DNA of 64,000 nucleotides from Fibrella rubiginis (GTDB lineage Bacteria; Bacteroidota; Bacteroidia; Cytophagales; Spirosomataceae). Of the stretch, positions 40,857 to 49,592 are shown piece after piece (position 1 is the first letter of the stretch; the number at the start of each line of letters is the position of its first letter). Location of the stretch: contig NZ_JAFMYV010000014.1 of the NCBI RefSeq assembly GCF_017353185.1, positions 62,001 to 126,000 on the forward strand, written 5' to 3'. The notes beneath the pieces were generated by a model that saw only the letters and a list, made by a program, of their open reading frames with translations, did not search any database and was not told the origin of the DNA. The translations under genes were made by a program, and so were the position numbers.

Positions 40857-41992
40857 ACAGCTCACCCGCCGAAAATCACATGCGCCGGGCGTTGGAACTG
40901 GCCGAACGGGGGAGGGGGCATGTTAGCCCCAACCCCATGGTGGGCTGCGTAATTGTCCATGACCTGGGACCAGATGCTACCGGGCGCGTACTGGCCGAAG
41001 GCTGGCACGAACAATATGGCGGCCCCCACGCTGAGGTAAACGCCATCCGCGCCGTTGCCCCCGCCGATGAAGCGCTACTGCCCCAGTCTACGGCCTATGT
41101 GACGCTGGAACCTTGCTCACACTGGGGTAAAACACCTCCCTGCGCCAAGTTGCTGATTGAGCGGCAGATTGGCCGGGTGGTGTGCTGCAATGATGACCCT
41201 AATCCGCTGGTGTCGGGGCGGGGCTTCCAGATGCTTCGCGAAGCCGGTATTCAGGTAGAGACGGGCGTGCTGGCTCCGGAAGGCCGCTTGCTGAATGCAC
41301 GGTTCTTTACGTTTATGGAACAGAAAAGGCCCTATATCATACTGAAATGGGCCGAAACCGCCAATGGCTTCATCAGTGGGCCGGCGGGAGCGCCAATGGC
41401 CATCACCGGTCCTGAGGCCAATGCACTGGTCCACCGCTGGCGAGCCGAGGAACCGGCAATTCTGGTGGGTAGCGGTACCGCCCGACATGATAACCCCCGA
41501 CTTAATGTGCGTCTCTACCATGATGCAAAACGGCTCGTGCGACAACCCCTGCGTATTGTGCTGGACCGTATGCTGACGCTGCCCCGGCACTTGCACCTCT
41601 TTGATGGATCACAACCTACGCTTGTGTATCACACCAACACAATGCCTTCGCCTCCTGATGGGACAAACTTGACCTTCGCCCCGCTGCCTGAAGAATCAAC
41701 TGAAAATACAGCTTGTTCTTCGGGTCTGAGCATACAGGCTATGTTGCACGATCTACATGGGCGCAGCATACAGTCTGTGCTGGTTGAAGGAGGTAACCGG
41801 GTGCATTCCAGCTTCTTAAATCAGGGATTATGGGACGAAATAAGGCAATTTAAAAGCACTCAACTAGTAAATACTGGTACAACTGCCCCGTTGTTGCCGA
41901 ACCACATTCAGTCTGATTATTCGACCAACTGGGTTGGCAATGATCAACTTTATTACTACCTGTCCCGTCTACACGATAATCGACCAGTTTAA
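40853..41992 (+). CDS. ribD: Riboflavin biosynthesis protein RibD
   Basis: A bifunctional enzyme: the N-terminal zinc deaminase acts on diaminohydroxyphosphoribosylaminopyrimidine and the C-terminal NADPH reductase reduces the product, both steps of riboflavin synthesis. In the 379-residue protein, MRRALELAERGRGHVSPNP, HAEVNAIR and EPCSHWGKTPPC give the deaminase zinc site; WAETANGFI, LVGSGTARHDNPRLNVR and SVLVEGGNRVHSSFL give the reductase. ATG 40853 is chosen for its ATGA overlap with the receptor stop. It is slightly longer than average because of a divergent segment around residue 270. A strong palindrome follows. Confidence 0.93.
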   Translation: MNSSPAENHMRRALELAERGRGHVSPNPMVGCVIVHDLGPDATGRVLAEGWHEQYGGPHAEVNAIRAVAPADEALLPQSTAYVTLEPCSHWGKTPPCAKLLIERQIGRVVCCNDDPNPLVSGRGFQMLREAGIQVETGVLAPEGRLLNARFFTFMEQKRPYIILKWAETANGFISGPAGAPMAITGPEANALVHRWRAEEPAILVGSGTARHDNPRLNVRLYHDAKRLVRQPLRIVLDRMLTLPRHLHLFDGSQPTLVYHTNTMPSPPDGTNLTFAPLPEESTENTACSSGLSIQAMLHDLHGRSIQSVLVEGGNRVHSSFLNQGLWDEIRQFKSTQLVNTGTTAPLLPNHIQSDYSTNWVGNDQLYYYLSRLHDNRPV

Positions 41993-42046
41993 GTGAGTTG
42001 TTTTTACTTCACGTAAACTAGATTAGTGAACATGAGCTTTTCACTA

Positions 42047-42098
42047 AAAAACCGGTTTATAGCTACCAAACATGTTTGGTAGCTATAAACCGGTTTTT
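42047..42098. terminator. 52-bp perfect palindrome after ribD
   Basis: Every base from 42047 to 42098 pairs symmetrically about the centre ACATGT with no spacer. Arms begin AAAACCGGTTTATAGC and end in a T-run, so it should terminate transcription of both ribD and the convergent AT-hook gene. Confidence 0.88.
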
Positions 42099-42163
42099 AA
42101 AATAAGTCGATTAGAACAATACTACTAGATAAATTATTCGCACTCGACTTGCCGCGTTATGTA

Positions 42164-42658
42164 TTAGGCGGCGACTTCTGTTTTTCTGGGCCGACCACGT
42201 TTTTTACCCGTTGCTGAAACGGCAGCCTTTACTTTTGGTTCGCTGTCTTTCAGTTGCAACTCGTAGCCATTCATTCCATCCTGGCTAAATTCTTTCACAA
42301 CAAAAGCATGCTTGGCTCCTTTATAATCCAAGCCATTATTAGTTAATACACCGGCTAATTCGATGCCATAGCTACGTCCGGCTTTTACCAGATCAAAACC
42401 ATCGGCCTGTGCATCTGTTTGCACCAAGTATAGGGAAGATATCTTCCGCTTGCCTTCCTGAACACCTACTTTAAAGCGCATTGGCGAAGACCCCAGGTCA
42501 AGAGCCGCCGCTGTTTTTACGGGGAACACAATGATTCCCTTAGCCGAGATAGTACCCGTCAGCGTAGGCTGTTTTTTCGATTTTCTGGGCTTGTCCGATT
42601 TCTTTCGGGCCTTCTGATTGTCCTGAGACGTAAAAAAACGAATGCTTTTCTCTTTCAT
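42164..42658 (-). CDS. Small basic protein with C-terminal AT-hook-like motif
   Basis: A 164-residue protein starting MKEKSIRFFTSQDNQKARKK. The first 35 residues are very Lys/Arg-rich. The middle, from LTGTISAKGIIVFPV to HAFVVKEFSQDG, appears to be a compact beta-domain. The C-terminus GKKRGRPRKTE carries the RGRP core of an AT-hook, a minor-groove DNA-binding motif. No family was recognised. ATG 42658 is preferred over an in-frame upstream codon since the charged N-terminus starts there and the 5' sequence is AT-rich non-coding. A nucleoid-associated or regulatory role is plausible. Confidence 0.7.
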   Translation of the reverse strand: MKEKSIRFFTSQDNQKARKKSDKPRKSKKQPTLTGTISAKGIIVFPVKTAAALDLGSSPMRFKVGVQEGKRKISSLYLVQTDAQADGFDLVKAGRSYGIELAGVLTNNGLDYKGAKHAFVVKEFSQDGMNGYELQLKDSEPKVKAAVSATGKKRGRPRKTEVAA

Positions 42659-42808
42659 GTGCTTCAATGTTTTGCGGTCTGTCTTGTGTTTATGTACCAG
42701 ATGAACACAGGTGAAAAATACCGGTTTATCATATACATATTGCAAATCTATTAATTTGAGAATATTCCATGTCAATTATCAATAGAAATAATTGAAATAA
42801 ATTATTAA

Positions 42809-44029
42809 TCAGACCAAAGGCTTGCCATTTACCCATACACTCTGCACACTTAATGGACTATTAAGTCGTACTAAATTAGCCGTGTATCCTACGTCAATTT
42901 TACCAATCTCGTGCGATAGACCAATTTGTTTTGCGGGTATTTCGGTTGTCATTCGTAATACATCCAGCAATGGTAAGCCCACTGTTTTTACGCAAAACTG
43001 AAGGCAGTCGGAAAGGGAAATGGCTGTGCCGGCCAATTTTCCTTCGTCATTTCCGTATCGTCCATACGCTGGCTGACCCGGTTCACCCGTACCGCGCAAA
43101 TACTGGACAACAAATTCGCCGAGTGCAAACCTGGCCCGTGGCCCCGTTGTAACACCCGCAGGAGGAACAAAAAGCGCGTCTGATATCAGAAAAAGGCGGT
43201 CTGGCCCCAGCACACGATGCGCGAGCCGGATCGCGGCCGGGTCGCAGTGGTAGCCGTCGGCCACCATACTGGTGATGGCAGTGGCATGATCAAAAATAGC
43301 CCCTACAATACCGGGTTCGCGGCTTTCAAAGCCTCGCATGGCGTTATACAGATGCGTGGCCAGTGGAAATCCTGCGCCCGTAACGTCGGCTTCATCAAAA
43401 GCCTGCATCGCTTCGGCGTAAGTGGCATTGCTGTGCCCAAGCGACAGGCGTGTGCGAGGGTGTTTGAGTCTGTAAAGCGCTTCCCGCTGTGCAGAAGACA
43501 GTATTTCGGGGGCCAGCGTAAGAATTGAAATCACGTCGGCGTTGGTACTAAACAGGGCTTCCAGTTCGCCCTCGGCAGGCGGTCTCACAAAAGCCGCCCG
43601 ATGCGCCCCGCGTTTGATTGGGTTGAAATACGGGCCTTCCAGATGAATGCCTGGTACCTGCAGCGGTTGTTCGTCACGAACCACTTTCACCGCGGCCATT
43701 GCCCGCTGCATTTCCTCCAGCGATGTGGAATGCATGGTAGGCAATATGGTTGTGCTACCGCGACGGGCATGACTAAGCCAGATGTGCCTTACAGCCTCAG
43801 GGGTGGGGTTTTCGTTCAGAAACTCCTGTACCCCTCCGTATAGCTGGAGATCGATAAGACCCGGTATCAGGTAGTCGCCGCCAAAATCGATGACCGTGGC
43901 TGAATTATTCACTAATCCCTGCCCAACGGCCGAAATGAGCCCTTCGTTGACGAGTACATCGGTATTGGGCTGGAGACTACCGCCGGTGAAGACCGTAGCG
44001 TTTTTGAAAAGAAGCTGATGTGAGTCCAA
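42809..44029 (-). CDS. nagA: N-acetylglucosamine-6-phosphate deacetylase
   Basis: NagA deacetylates GlcNAc-6-phosphate to glucosamine-6-phosphate in amino-sugar catabolism and cell-wall recycling. The 406-residue amidohydrolase has LIPGLIDLQLYGG, HLEGPYFNPIKRGAHR (metal ligand Glu), LSLGHSNATYAEA, LYNAMRGFESREPG and VADGYHCDP, with the catalytic Asp in LISDALF. All expected residues are present. It stands alone on the minus strand but works with the NagB-type gene at 46973 and the hexosaminidase at 59832. Confidence 0.93.
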   Translation of the reverse strand: MDSHQLLFKNATVFTGGSLQPNTDVLVNEGLISAVGQGLVNNSATVIDFGGDYLIPGLIDLQLYGGVQEFLNENPTPEAVRHIWLSHARRGSTTILPTMHSTSLEEMQRAMAAVKVVRDEQPLQVPGIHLEGPYFNPIKRGAHRAAFVRPPAEGELEALFSTNADVISILTLAPEILSSAQREALYRLKHPRTRLSLGHSNATYAEAMQAFDEADVTGAGFPLATHLYNAMRGFESREPGIVGAIFDHATAITSMVADGYHCDPAAIRLAHRVLGPDRLFLISDALFVPPAGVTTGPRARFALGEFVVQYLRGTGEPGQPAYGRYGNDEGKLAGTAISLSDCLQFCVKTVGLPLLDVLRMTTEIPAKQIGLSHEIGKIDVGYTANLVRLNSPLSVQSVWVNGKPLV

Positions 44030-44153
44030 GGTTCAATGGTTAACGTTTAATGTTTTCTGTTGCTACTGATTAATGCCAGACAACCAGTTTGCTACTTAAC
44101 TGAGGCAAAAATCACGACAAAATGACGTCAAACCTTGACCGTTAGACCTTGAC
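44028..44153. repeat. Imperfect inverted repeat between nagA and aroE
   Basis: CAAGGTTCAATGGTTAACG (from 44028) is roughly complementary to the segment ending at 44153, about 17 of 23 positions by eye. It spans the 125-base aroE-nagA gap. Confidence 0.35.
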
Positions 44154-44154
44154 T

Positions 44155-44910
44155 TTATTTTTCCTGCCAGATAGCCCAGGCTTTTTCGGCTTGCAGAACC
44201 AGCATTTGATAGCCATTCATAACGGTAGCTCCCTGTGCCTGCCCGCGACGCATAAACTCGGTCTCGGCGGGGTTGTAGATCAGGTCATACAAAAAGTGGT
44301 GGGCCGTTATTAATTCGTAGGGTAGATCAGGTGCAGCGTTTACAGCAGGATACATACCTACTGGTGAGCAATTGATAACCAAATAATAGTCAGAAATCAG
44401 CGTGGAGATATCAGCGTATACAATTCCGTTGGCATCGGGCTTGCGCGATACTATTTTGTAAGAAATGCCCAGGTCATCCAGCGCGGCTACCACCGCTTTC
44501 GAGGCCCCGCCCGTACCCAGTACTAACGCCTTCATCGTTGCCAAATCTGTTAGGCTTCGCGCTTTGCTCCAGGCCTCCTCCAACGATTGCCGGAAACCGT
44601 AATAATCTGAATTAAATCCAGTTTTGGTGCCGTCTTTTTCAAGCCGAATAACGTTGACGGCACCTACTTTTTTGGCTGAACTATCGAGCTGGTCTAAGAA
44701 AGGCAGGACTGCCGTTTTGTGGGGAATGGTTACGTTCAATCCCTGCAATCCCGCCAGGGTAAACAGAGCAGGTAGCGCCTGCGCAATGTCGGGCATGTCG
44801 AACAAATCATAGCGGGCATTGGTGATGCCTTCGCGGGCGAATTTTTCGGAGAAATATTTCTGAGAAAATGAATGCGTGAGTGGGTGGCCAATGAGTCCGT
44901 AGCGTGTCAT
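44155..44910 (-). CDS. aroE: Shikimate dehydrogenase
   Basis: AroE reduces 3-dehydroshikimate to shikimate with NADPH in aromatic amino-acid synthesis. The 251-residue length is typical. MTRYGLIGHPLTHSFSQKYF gives the substrate-binding serines, LNVTIPHKTAVLPFLD has the catalytic Lys, VLGTGGASKAVVAALDD is the nucleotide site, and NCSPVGMYP and GYQMLVLQAEKAWAIW close the fold. ATG 44910 is chosen because the conserved start lies there; 14 upstream in-frame codons have no similarity. Confidence 0.93.
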   Translation of the reverse strand: MTRYGLIGHPLTHSFSQKYFSEKFAREGITNARYDLFDMPDIAQALPALFTLAGLQGLNVTIPHKTAVLPFLDQLDSSAKKVGAVNVIRLEKDGTKTGFNSDYYGFRQSLEEAWSKARSLTDLATMKALVLGTGGASKAVVAALDDLGISYKIVSRKPDANGIVYADISTLISDYYLVINCSPVGMYPAVNAAPDLPYELITAHHFLYDLIYNPAETEFMRRGQAQGATVMNGYQMLVLQAEKAWAIWQEK

Positions 44911-45020
44911 ATATGTAAAAGTACGGGTGCTTCGGGAATTGGCCGCTTCCACGAAACGTTGTATCTTTATCTATCCATAATCGCAGCCAATTCGGTTGCC
45001 ATCCAACTGCTATTGACTGC

Positions 45021-45560
45021 GTGTATTGTATCGTCGATGTTGAAACGACCGGGGGCGTAAAAGGTCCCGCCCGCCTTACCGAAATTGCCCTGATTCGTCA
45101 TGACGGCCATCAAATTGTGGACGAATTTCAGACGCTGCTTAATCCGGGCCATCCCATTCCCCCTTTTATTAGCCAACTCACCCGTATTACCGATGCGATG
45201 GTGGCCAGTGCGCCTACCTTCGATCAGGTAGCCGACCGGGTTTATGAAATCACCGAGGGTGCCATTTTTGTGGCCCACAACGTGATGTTCGACTTTGGCT
45301 TCCTGCAAAAAGAGATGCGGTGGCTCGACCGTGATTTTCACCGGCGCACCTTGTGTACGGTACGTTCCAGCCGCAAGATCATTCCAGGTCTTCCGTCCTA
45401 CAGCCTTGGTAAGCTTTGCCGGTCATTGGATATCCCCGTCTCGGCCCGCCATCGCGCCTATGGCGATGCCGCTGCTACCGTGAAACTATTTGAATTGCTC
45501 CTGCAAAACGACCGCCACGGTCATATTCCAAGGCCAAAGGCGGCATTGGTGACTGTCTAA
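45021..45560 (+). CDS. DnaQ-like DEDDh 3'-5' exonuclease
   Basis: A 179-residue exonuclease domain with all active-site residues: Asp and Glu in YCIVDVETTGG, Asp in VAHNVMFDFGFL, and His plus Asp in ARHRAYGDAAATVKL. It resembles the proofreading domain of PolC and the stand-alone epsilon-like proteins of Bacteroidota. A GIY-YIG or UvrC-like extension sometimes fused to such domains is absent. Its role could be proofreading or RNA/DNA trimming. It is transcribed divergently from aroE; a TATCTTTA element lies upstream. Confidence 0.85.
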   Translation: MYCIVDVETTGGVKGPARLTEIALIRHDGHQIVDEFQTLLNPGHPIPPFISQLTRITDAMVASAPTFDQVADRVYEITEGAIFVAHNVMFDFGFLQKEMRWLDRDFHRRTLCTVRSSRKIIPGLPSYSLGKLCRSLDIPVSARHRAYGDAAATVKLFELLLQNDRHGHIPRPKAALVTV

Positions 45561-45688
45561 GGGTTGCTATGCTGTCAGCTTAACGTGAGCCGACACATTA
45601 GTCGATTCTAACATCGCCCTCCGTTTGGTGTTATCCTAACACGTACAGCCGCCTGTTTTATCAATGGGCATACTCGCTGTAAACTGTT

Positions 45689-46813
45689 ATGGAAGATAAA
45701 GAACTGGGTATTGGCGTGATTGGCATGGGCGGCTTCGGGCTGTTTGCCGTGCAGCAATTCTTGCAACATCCCCACACCAGATTAGTGGCCATTGCCGGGT
45801 CACGGCGTGAAGAGGCCATCCGTACGGCCGAGCGTTTTGGAGCCGATCAACTGGCTACCATCGACGAATTGGTAGCCCATCCCGCTGTGGACCTGGTCTA
45901 TATTGCTACTCCGCCGTTTTTGCATTACGAACAGGCAATGCTCGCTCTGGAGGCTGGGAAGCACGTTATCTGCGAAAAGCCGCTGGCCATGAACCCCGAG
46001 CAGGGCCGCGAAATGCTGGCGAAAGCCGAAGAGAAAGGCTTACTGATGGTGACGAACCTGATGCAGCGTTACAACCCCCTCTTTGCCCGAATCAAAACGC
46101 TCATCGACAAAAACCTGCTGGGCGATTTTCTGCACGGCTACTTCGAAAACTACGCCGGCGACGAGGGCCTGAAACCGGAACACTGGTTCTGGAACAGGGA
46201 GCAGTCGGGCGGTATTTTCATTGAACACGGCGTCCATTTTTTCGACCTTTTTGCCGGGTGGCTTGGCAAAGGTGAGGTTGTTTCAGCACAGGTAATCAAG
46301 CGTCCCAACAGCGCGGATATAGAAGATCAGGTGCAGGCCACAGTACGGTATGGCACGGAAGAGACGGGCCATAAACTGGTCAATTTCTACCACGGATTCA
46401 CCCAAACCGGGCGCATGGACCGGCAGGAAATGAGACTCGTTTTTGAGCGGGGCGACATTACGCTCTATGAATGGGTACCCACCCGTATGGTGCTCCGCTG
46501 CGTAGCCGACGAGGCCACCACCCGCGCTCTAATGGACCTTTTCCCCGATGCCCAACTAAACGTGACCGCCAACATCGACCCCAGGAAACCCATTGGCGGA
46601 CGCCACAAAACGTTCTCCGTTTACCAACAAATTGAGATCAAATTTGGCTTCGATGTGGAGAAGCAACACCGCTATAGTGAACTACTCCGGCTTATGTTCC
46701 GCGATCAGGTAGCGGCCATCAAACAACCCGGCGTGCACCGCATTATTTCGGAGGAAAACGGCCTCAGCAGCCTGGAAACGGCGTTTGTTGCCGATCAGAT
46801 GGCGCGCATGTAG
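45689..46813 (+). CDS. Gfo/Idh/MocA family oxidoreductase
   Basis: A 374-residue NAD(P)-dependent dehydrogenase. The N-terminal Rossmann fold shows GIGVIGMGGFGLFAVQQF, VDLVYIATPPFLHYEQA and the EKP motif HVICEKPLAMN. The C-terminal substrate domain contains GGIFIEHGVHFFDLFAGW with the usual His. Family members act on sugars, inositols and related compounds; the substrate here is unknown. It sits between a DnaQ-like gene and nagB, which makes a link with amino-sugar metabolism possible. Confidence 0.87.
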   Translation: MEDKELGIGVIGMGGFGLFAVQQFLQHPHTRLVAIAGSRREEAIRTAERFGADQLATIDELVAHPAVDLVYIATPPFLHYEQAMLALEAGKHVICEKPLAMNPEQGREMLAKAEEKGLLMVTNLMQRYNPLFARIKTLIDKNLLGDFLHGYFENYAGDEGLKPEHWFWNREQSGGIFIEHGVHFFDLFAGWLGKGEVVSAQVIKRPNSADIEDQVQATVRYGTEETGHKLVNFYHGFTQTGRMDRQEMRLVFERGDITLYEWVPTRMVLRCVADEATTRALMDLFPDAQLNVTANIDPRKPIGGRHKTFSVYQQIEIKFGFDVEKQHRYSELLRLMFRDQVAAIKQPGVHRIISEENGLSSLETAFVADQMARM

Positions 46814-46851
46814 GGGCGGCCACGACCGATTCGGTTATGGGCCGCCCCTAC
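46812..46851. terminator. Hairpin after the oxidoreductase gene
   Basis: TAGGGGCGGCC and GGCCGCCCCTA form an 11-bp GC-rich stem with an 18-base loop starting in the stop codon. There is no T-run, so termination or mRNA stabilisation is possible. Confidence 0.6.
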
Positions 46852-46894
46852 TGCGCTAACGTTGGCACAAACAGGTAATAACTGCCTCACAAAC

Positions 46895-46937
46895 CGCCCC
46901 TTTCCTCCACTCTTCCTTTCCTCCTTCCTCCCTTCAA
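46895..46937. repeat. Polypyrimidine tract upstream of nagB
   Basis: A run of nearly pure C and T of the TTTCCTCC type, like the arms at 4239, 13111 and 54140, lies just before the nagB promoter element. Confidence 0.4.
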
Positions 46938-46939
46938 TC

Positions 46940-46947
46940 TACCTTTG
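46940..46947 (+). promoter_or_regulatory. Promoter -7 element of nagB
   Basis: TACCTTTG matches TAnnTTTG exactly, 25 bases before ATG 46973, supporting that start over the ORF start at 46862. Confidence 0.5.
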
Positions 46948-46972
46948 CGGCTCAATCAACCGCCAACACAGT

Positions 46973-48934
46973 ATGATTGCTGAGCCTGCTCATACCGACG
47001 CGCCCTTCAGTGGCCCCCTCCAGTCGGCAATAACGTATGAAAAAATTCCCACCAACATCTACGCCGACGCCAAGGCAGCATCACGGGCAGTAGCCCACGA
47101 GATTGCTGACCTTATCCGGCAGAAGCAGGGCGAAGGCAAACCCTGCATCCTAGGCCTTGCCACGGGGTCGTCGCCGAAAACGGTGTATGCCGAACTGATC
47201 AGGATGCACCGCGAGGAGGGGCTGAGCTTTCGGAACGTGGTGTCGTTCAACCTCGACGAATATTTCCCGATGGAACCCGACTCGCTGCAAAGCTATTGGC
47301 GGTTCATGCGGGAGCAACTGTTTGACCACGTCGATATTCCGGCGGGTAATTATCATGTACCTGATGGTACTTTGCCGCCCGACAAAGTAGCTCAGTTTGC
47401 CAAGCAATATGATCAGCAAATTACTGACGCAGGCGGGCTTGATTTTCAACTATTAGGCATTGGCGGCAACGGTCATATCGGTTTCAACGAACCGGGTTCG
47501 CTTATCAACAGCCACACGCGCCTGATGATGCTTGACCACTCGACGCGGGCTGCCGCGTCGGTCGATTTTGGTGGGTTGCCCCGCACCCCGCGCAAGGCGA
47601 TCACGATGGGTGTAGCCAGTATTTTGGCGGCCAAACGGATAGTATTATTGGCATGGGGTGAGCGCAAAGCCCCCGTTATTGCCAGTGCTGTGGAAGGCAC
47701 CGTAACCGAGACGAACCCCGCCTCGTATCTGCAAACGCACCCCAACGCCCTGTTCGTGATCGACGAAGCGGCGGCGTCGGACCTAACCCGGATGCGTACG
47801 CCCTGGCTGGTAGATTCGGTGACGTGGGACAATGCGATGAAGAAAAAGGCGGTCACGTACCTGTCGATGACGTTACAAAAGCCGATTCTGAAACTGACCG
47901 ACCGCGATTATAACGACAACGGTGTCAGCGATTTACTGGCGCAATACGGTCAGGCCTACGATATCAATATCGACGTGTTCAACCAGCTTCAGCACACCAT
48001 TACGGGCTGGCCTGGTGGCAAACCCAACGCCGACGACACCAACCGTCCCGAACGCGCCCTGCCCGAACGGAAACGGGTACTCATCTTTAGCCCCCACCCC
48101 GATGATGACATCATCTCGATGGGGGGTACGTTCCAGCGTCTTGTTGATCAGGGACACGACGTGCACGTGGGCTATCAGACTTCCGGCAACATTGCCGTGG
48201 CCGATGATGAAGCGCTACGCTTCACGGACTTTGTGGTCGATTTCAACAAACAGTTCGGCATCGAAAGTCCCGAAGCCACGCATGTTTTCCAGGATGCAGC
48301 GGCCTTCTTGCGGACCAAAAAAGACTCGGATATGGACATCGACGAACTACGCTACGTGAAAGGCGTAATTCGGCGGGGCGAGGCCAAGTCAACCTGCCGG
48401 TTCGTGGGTATTCCCGTGGAAAACGCGCACTTTATGAACCTGCCGTTCTATGAAACAGGCAAGGTGGAAAAGAAGCCGCTGGGCGAAGACGATATCCGGA
48501 TCACGATGGAGCTAATCGAGAAAATCAAGCCGCACCAGATCTACGCTGCTGGCGATCTGGCTGATCCGCACGGTACGCATAAAGTGTGTCTGGACGCTGT
48601 TCTGGAGGCTGTGAAACGCCTGCGCCGCGCCGACCCCACGCCCGCCAACTTCATGAATGACTGCTGGGTGTGGCTCTACCGGGGTGCCTGGGCCGAGTGG
48701 GACATCCACGAGATCGAGATGGCCGTACCGATGTCGCCCGATCAGGTGATGAAGAAGCGGCTGGGCATTTTCAAGCACCAGTCGCAGAAAGACGGGGTAG
48801 TATACCAGGGTACGGATGCCCGCGAGTTCTGGCAACGCGCCGAAGAGCGCAACCGCACCACCGCCAGCCGCTACAACCGCCTCGGCCTGGCCGAATACGA
48901 AGCCATGGAAGCGTTTGTGAGGTGGAAGGGATAG
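46973..48934 (+). CDS. nagB: Glucosamine-6-phosphate deaminase fused to a PIG-L family deacetylase
   Basis: A 653-residue two-domain protein. Residues about 20-290 are NagB: LGLATGSSPKTVYAEL, FNLDEYFPM, LLGIGGNGHIGFNEPGS, and the catalytic Asp/His/Glu set; this converts glucosamine-6-phosphate to fructose-6-phosphate plus ammonia. Residues about 395-640 are a PIG-L/LmbE-type zinc N-deacetylase: FSPHPDDDIISMGG and DPHGTHKVCLDAV provide the zinc ligands. This fusion is widespread in Bacteroidota. The second domain could remove acetyl groups from a GlcNAc derivative feeding the first. ATG 46973 is chosen because the promoter element and pyrimidine tract lie upstream. Confidence 0.92.
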   Translation: MIAEPAHTDAPFSGPLQSAITYEKIPTNIYADAKAASRAVAHEIADLIRQKQGEGKPCILGLATGSSPKTVYAELIRMHREEGLSFRNVVSFNLDEYFPMEPDSLQSYWRFMREQLFDHVDIPAGNYHVPDGTLPPDKVAQFAKQYDQQITDAGGLDFQLLGIGGNGHIGFNEPGSLINSHTRLMMLDHSTRAAASVDFGGLPRTPRKAITMGVASILAAKRIVLLAWGERKAPVIASAVEGTVTETNPASYLQTHPNALFVIDEAAASDLTRMRTPWLVDSVTWDNAMKKKAVTYLSMTLQKPILKLTDRDYNDNGVSDLLAQYGQAYDINIDVFNQLQHTITGWPGGKPNADDTNRPERALPERKRVLIFSPHPDDDIISMGGTFQRLVDQGHDVHVGYQTSGNIAVADDEALRFTDFVVDFNKQFGIESPEATHVFQDAAAFLRTKKDSDMDIDELRYVKGVIRRGEAKSTCRFVGIPVENAHFMNLPFYETGKVEKKPLGEDDIRITMELIEKIKPHQIYAAGDLADPHGTHKVCLDAVLEAVKRLRRADPTPANFMNDCWVWLYRGAWAEWDIHEIEMAVPMSPDQVMKKRLGIFKHQSQKDGVVYQGTDAREFWQRAEERNRTTASRYNRLGLAEYEAMEAFVRWKG

Positions 48935-48957
48935 AGAATGAAAAATGTAAAATGAAG

Positions 48958-48995
48958 AATGGCTCCGCGAGACTAATCTTGCGGAGCCATTTTTG
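48958..48995 (+). terminator. Rho-independent terminator after nagB
   Basis: AATGGCTCCGC pairs with GCGGAGCCATT around a 12-base loop, followed by T residues, 24 bases after the stop. Confidence 0.85.
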
Positions 48996-49023
48996 TGATG
49001 TTGCCCTTGATAAATCTGTCGGC

Positions 49024-49221
49024 TTATAGTTGTCCCACGGCGTCGAGCACCTCTTTTACAACTTTGGGGTGCAGGCTTTTACCACTGTGAAATGGAATGA
49101 CAATTCTCGTCTTATCTTTCAGGTAGATGCGATGGCTTCCTTTAGTACGGATCAGTACGAAACCATGTTGGAGGAGAAGCCGCTCGGCTTCTTTGGCCTC
49201 CATGACGGGTAGCTTAGGCAA
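49024..49221 (-). CDS. hicA: HicA-type mRNA interferase toxin
   Basis: A 65-residue protein with the double-stranded-RNA-binding-like HicA fold. LLQHGFVLIRTKGSHRIY includes the GSH catalytic His, and RIVIPFHSGKSLHPKVVKEVL completes the family pattern. HicA cleaves mRNA and is neutralised by HicB. The start overlaps the end of hicB by eight bases. The antitoxin gene comes first here, the reverse of the classic hicAB order. Confidence 0.9.
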   Translation of the reverse strand: MPKLPVMEAKEAERLLLQHGFVLIRTKGSHRIYLKDKTRIVIPFHSGKSLHPKVVKEVLDAVGQL

Positions 49222-49438
49222 GGGCTACTTCAATAGTTGAGGTGATAATCTCATGTCCAAGCAGCTCAACAACGTCATCGGGTGGCATCGTTTCTAAATA
49301 CAATTCAATCGCCTCCTGAATATTGTCACGAGCTTCTTCAAAGGTGTCGCCCTGCGACTGACAGCCTTTTAATTGTGGACAGTAGACATAATAGCCATTT
49401 TCGTCTTTCTCGTAAATCACATTAACGTTGTATGTCAT
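49214..49438 (-). CDS. hicB: HicB-type antitoxin
   Basis: A 74-residue protein with the partial RNase-H-like HicB fold: VNVIYEKDENGYYVYCPQL, GCQSQGDTFEEARDNIQEA, IELYLE. The short version lacks the C-terminal HTH or ribbon-helix-helix domain found in longer HicB proteins; only the ending LGHEIITSTIEVALA follows. Autoregulation therefore may be weak or depend on the complex. It precedes and overlaps hicA. Confidence 0.88.
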   Translation of the reverse strand: MTYNVNVIYEKDENGYYVYCPQLKGCQSQGDTFEEARDNIQEAIELYLETMPPDDVVELLGHEIITSTIEVALA

Positions 49439-49519
49439 GCATTCAGTTAATTGAGGACTATAAATACTCGCTACAGGGTTATTGAAGTCAGACGAATATA
49501 CGAATGATTATGCATTAAA

Positions 49520-49556
49520 AAGGGCGGGCATCAATGATTAACATTGGCCCGCCCTT
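49520..49556 (-). terminator. Terminator of the duplicated-domain gene
   Basis: AAGGGCGGGC and GCCCGCCCTT form a 10-bp stem around a 17-base loop. On the minus strand it is followed by TTTTT, downstream of the gene ending at 49593. Confidence 0.85.
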
Positions 49557-49592
49557 CCTATAAGTACGTTCTAAAAACTACCTTAACAAACT

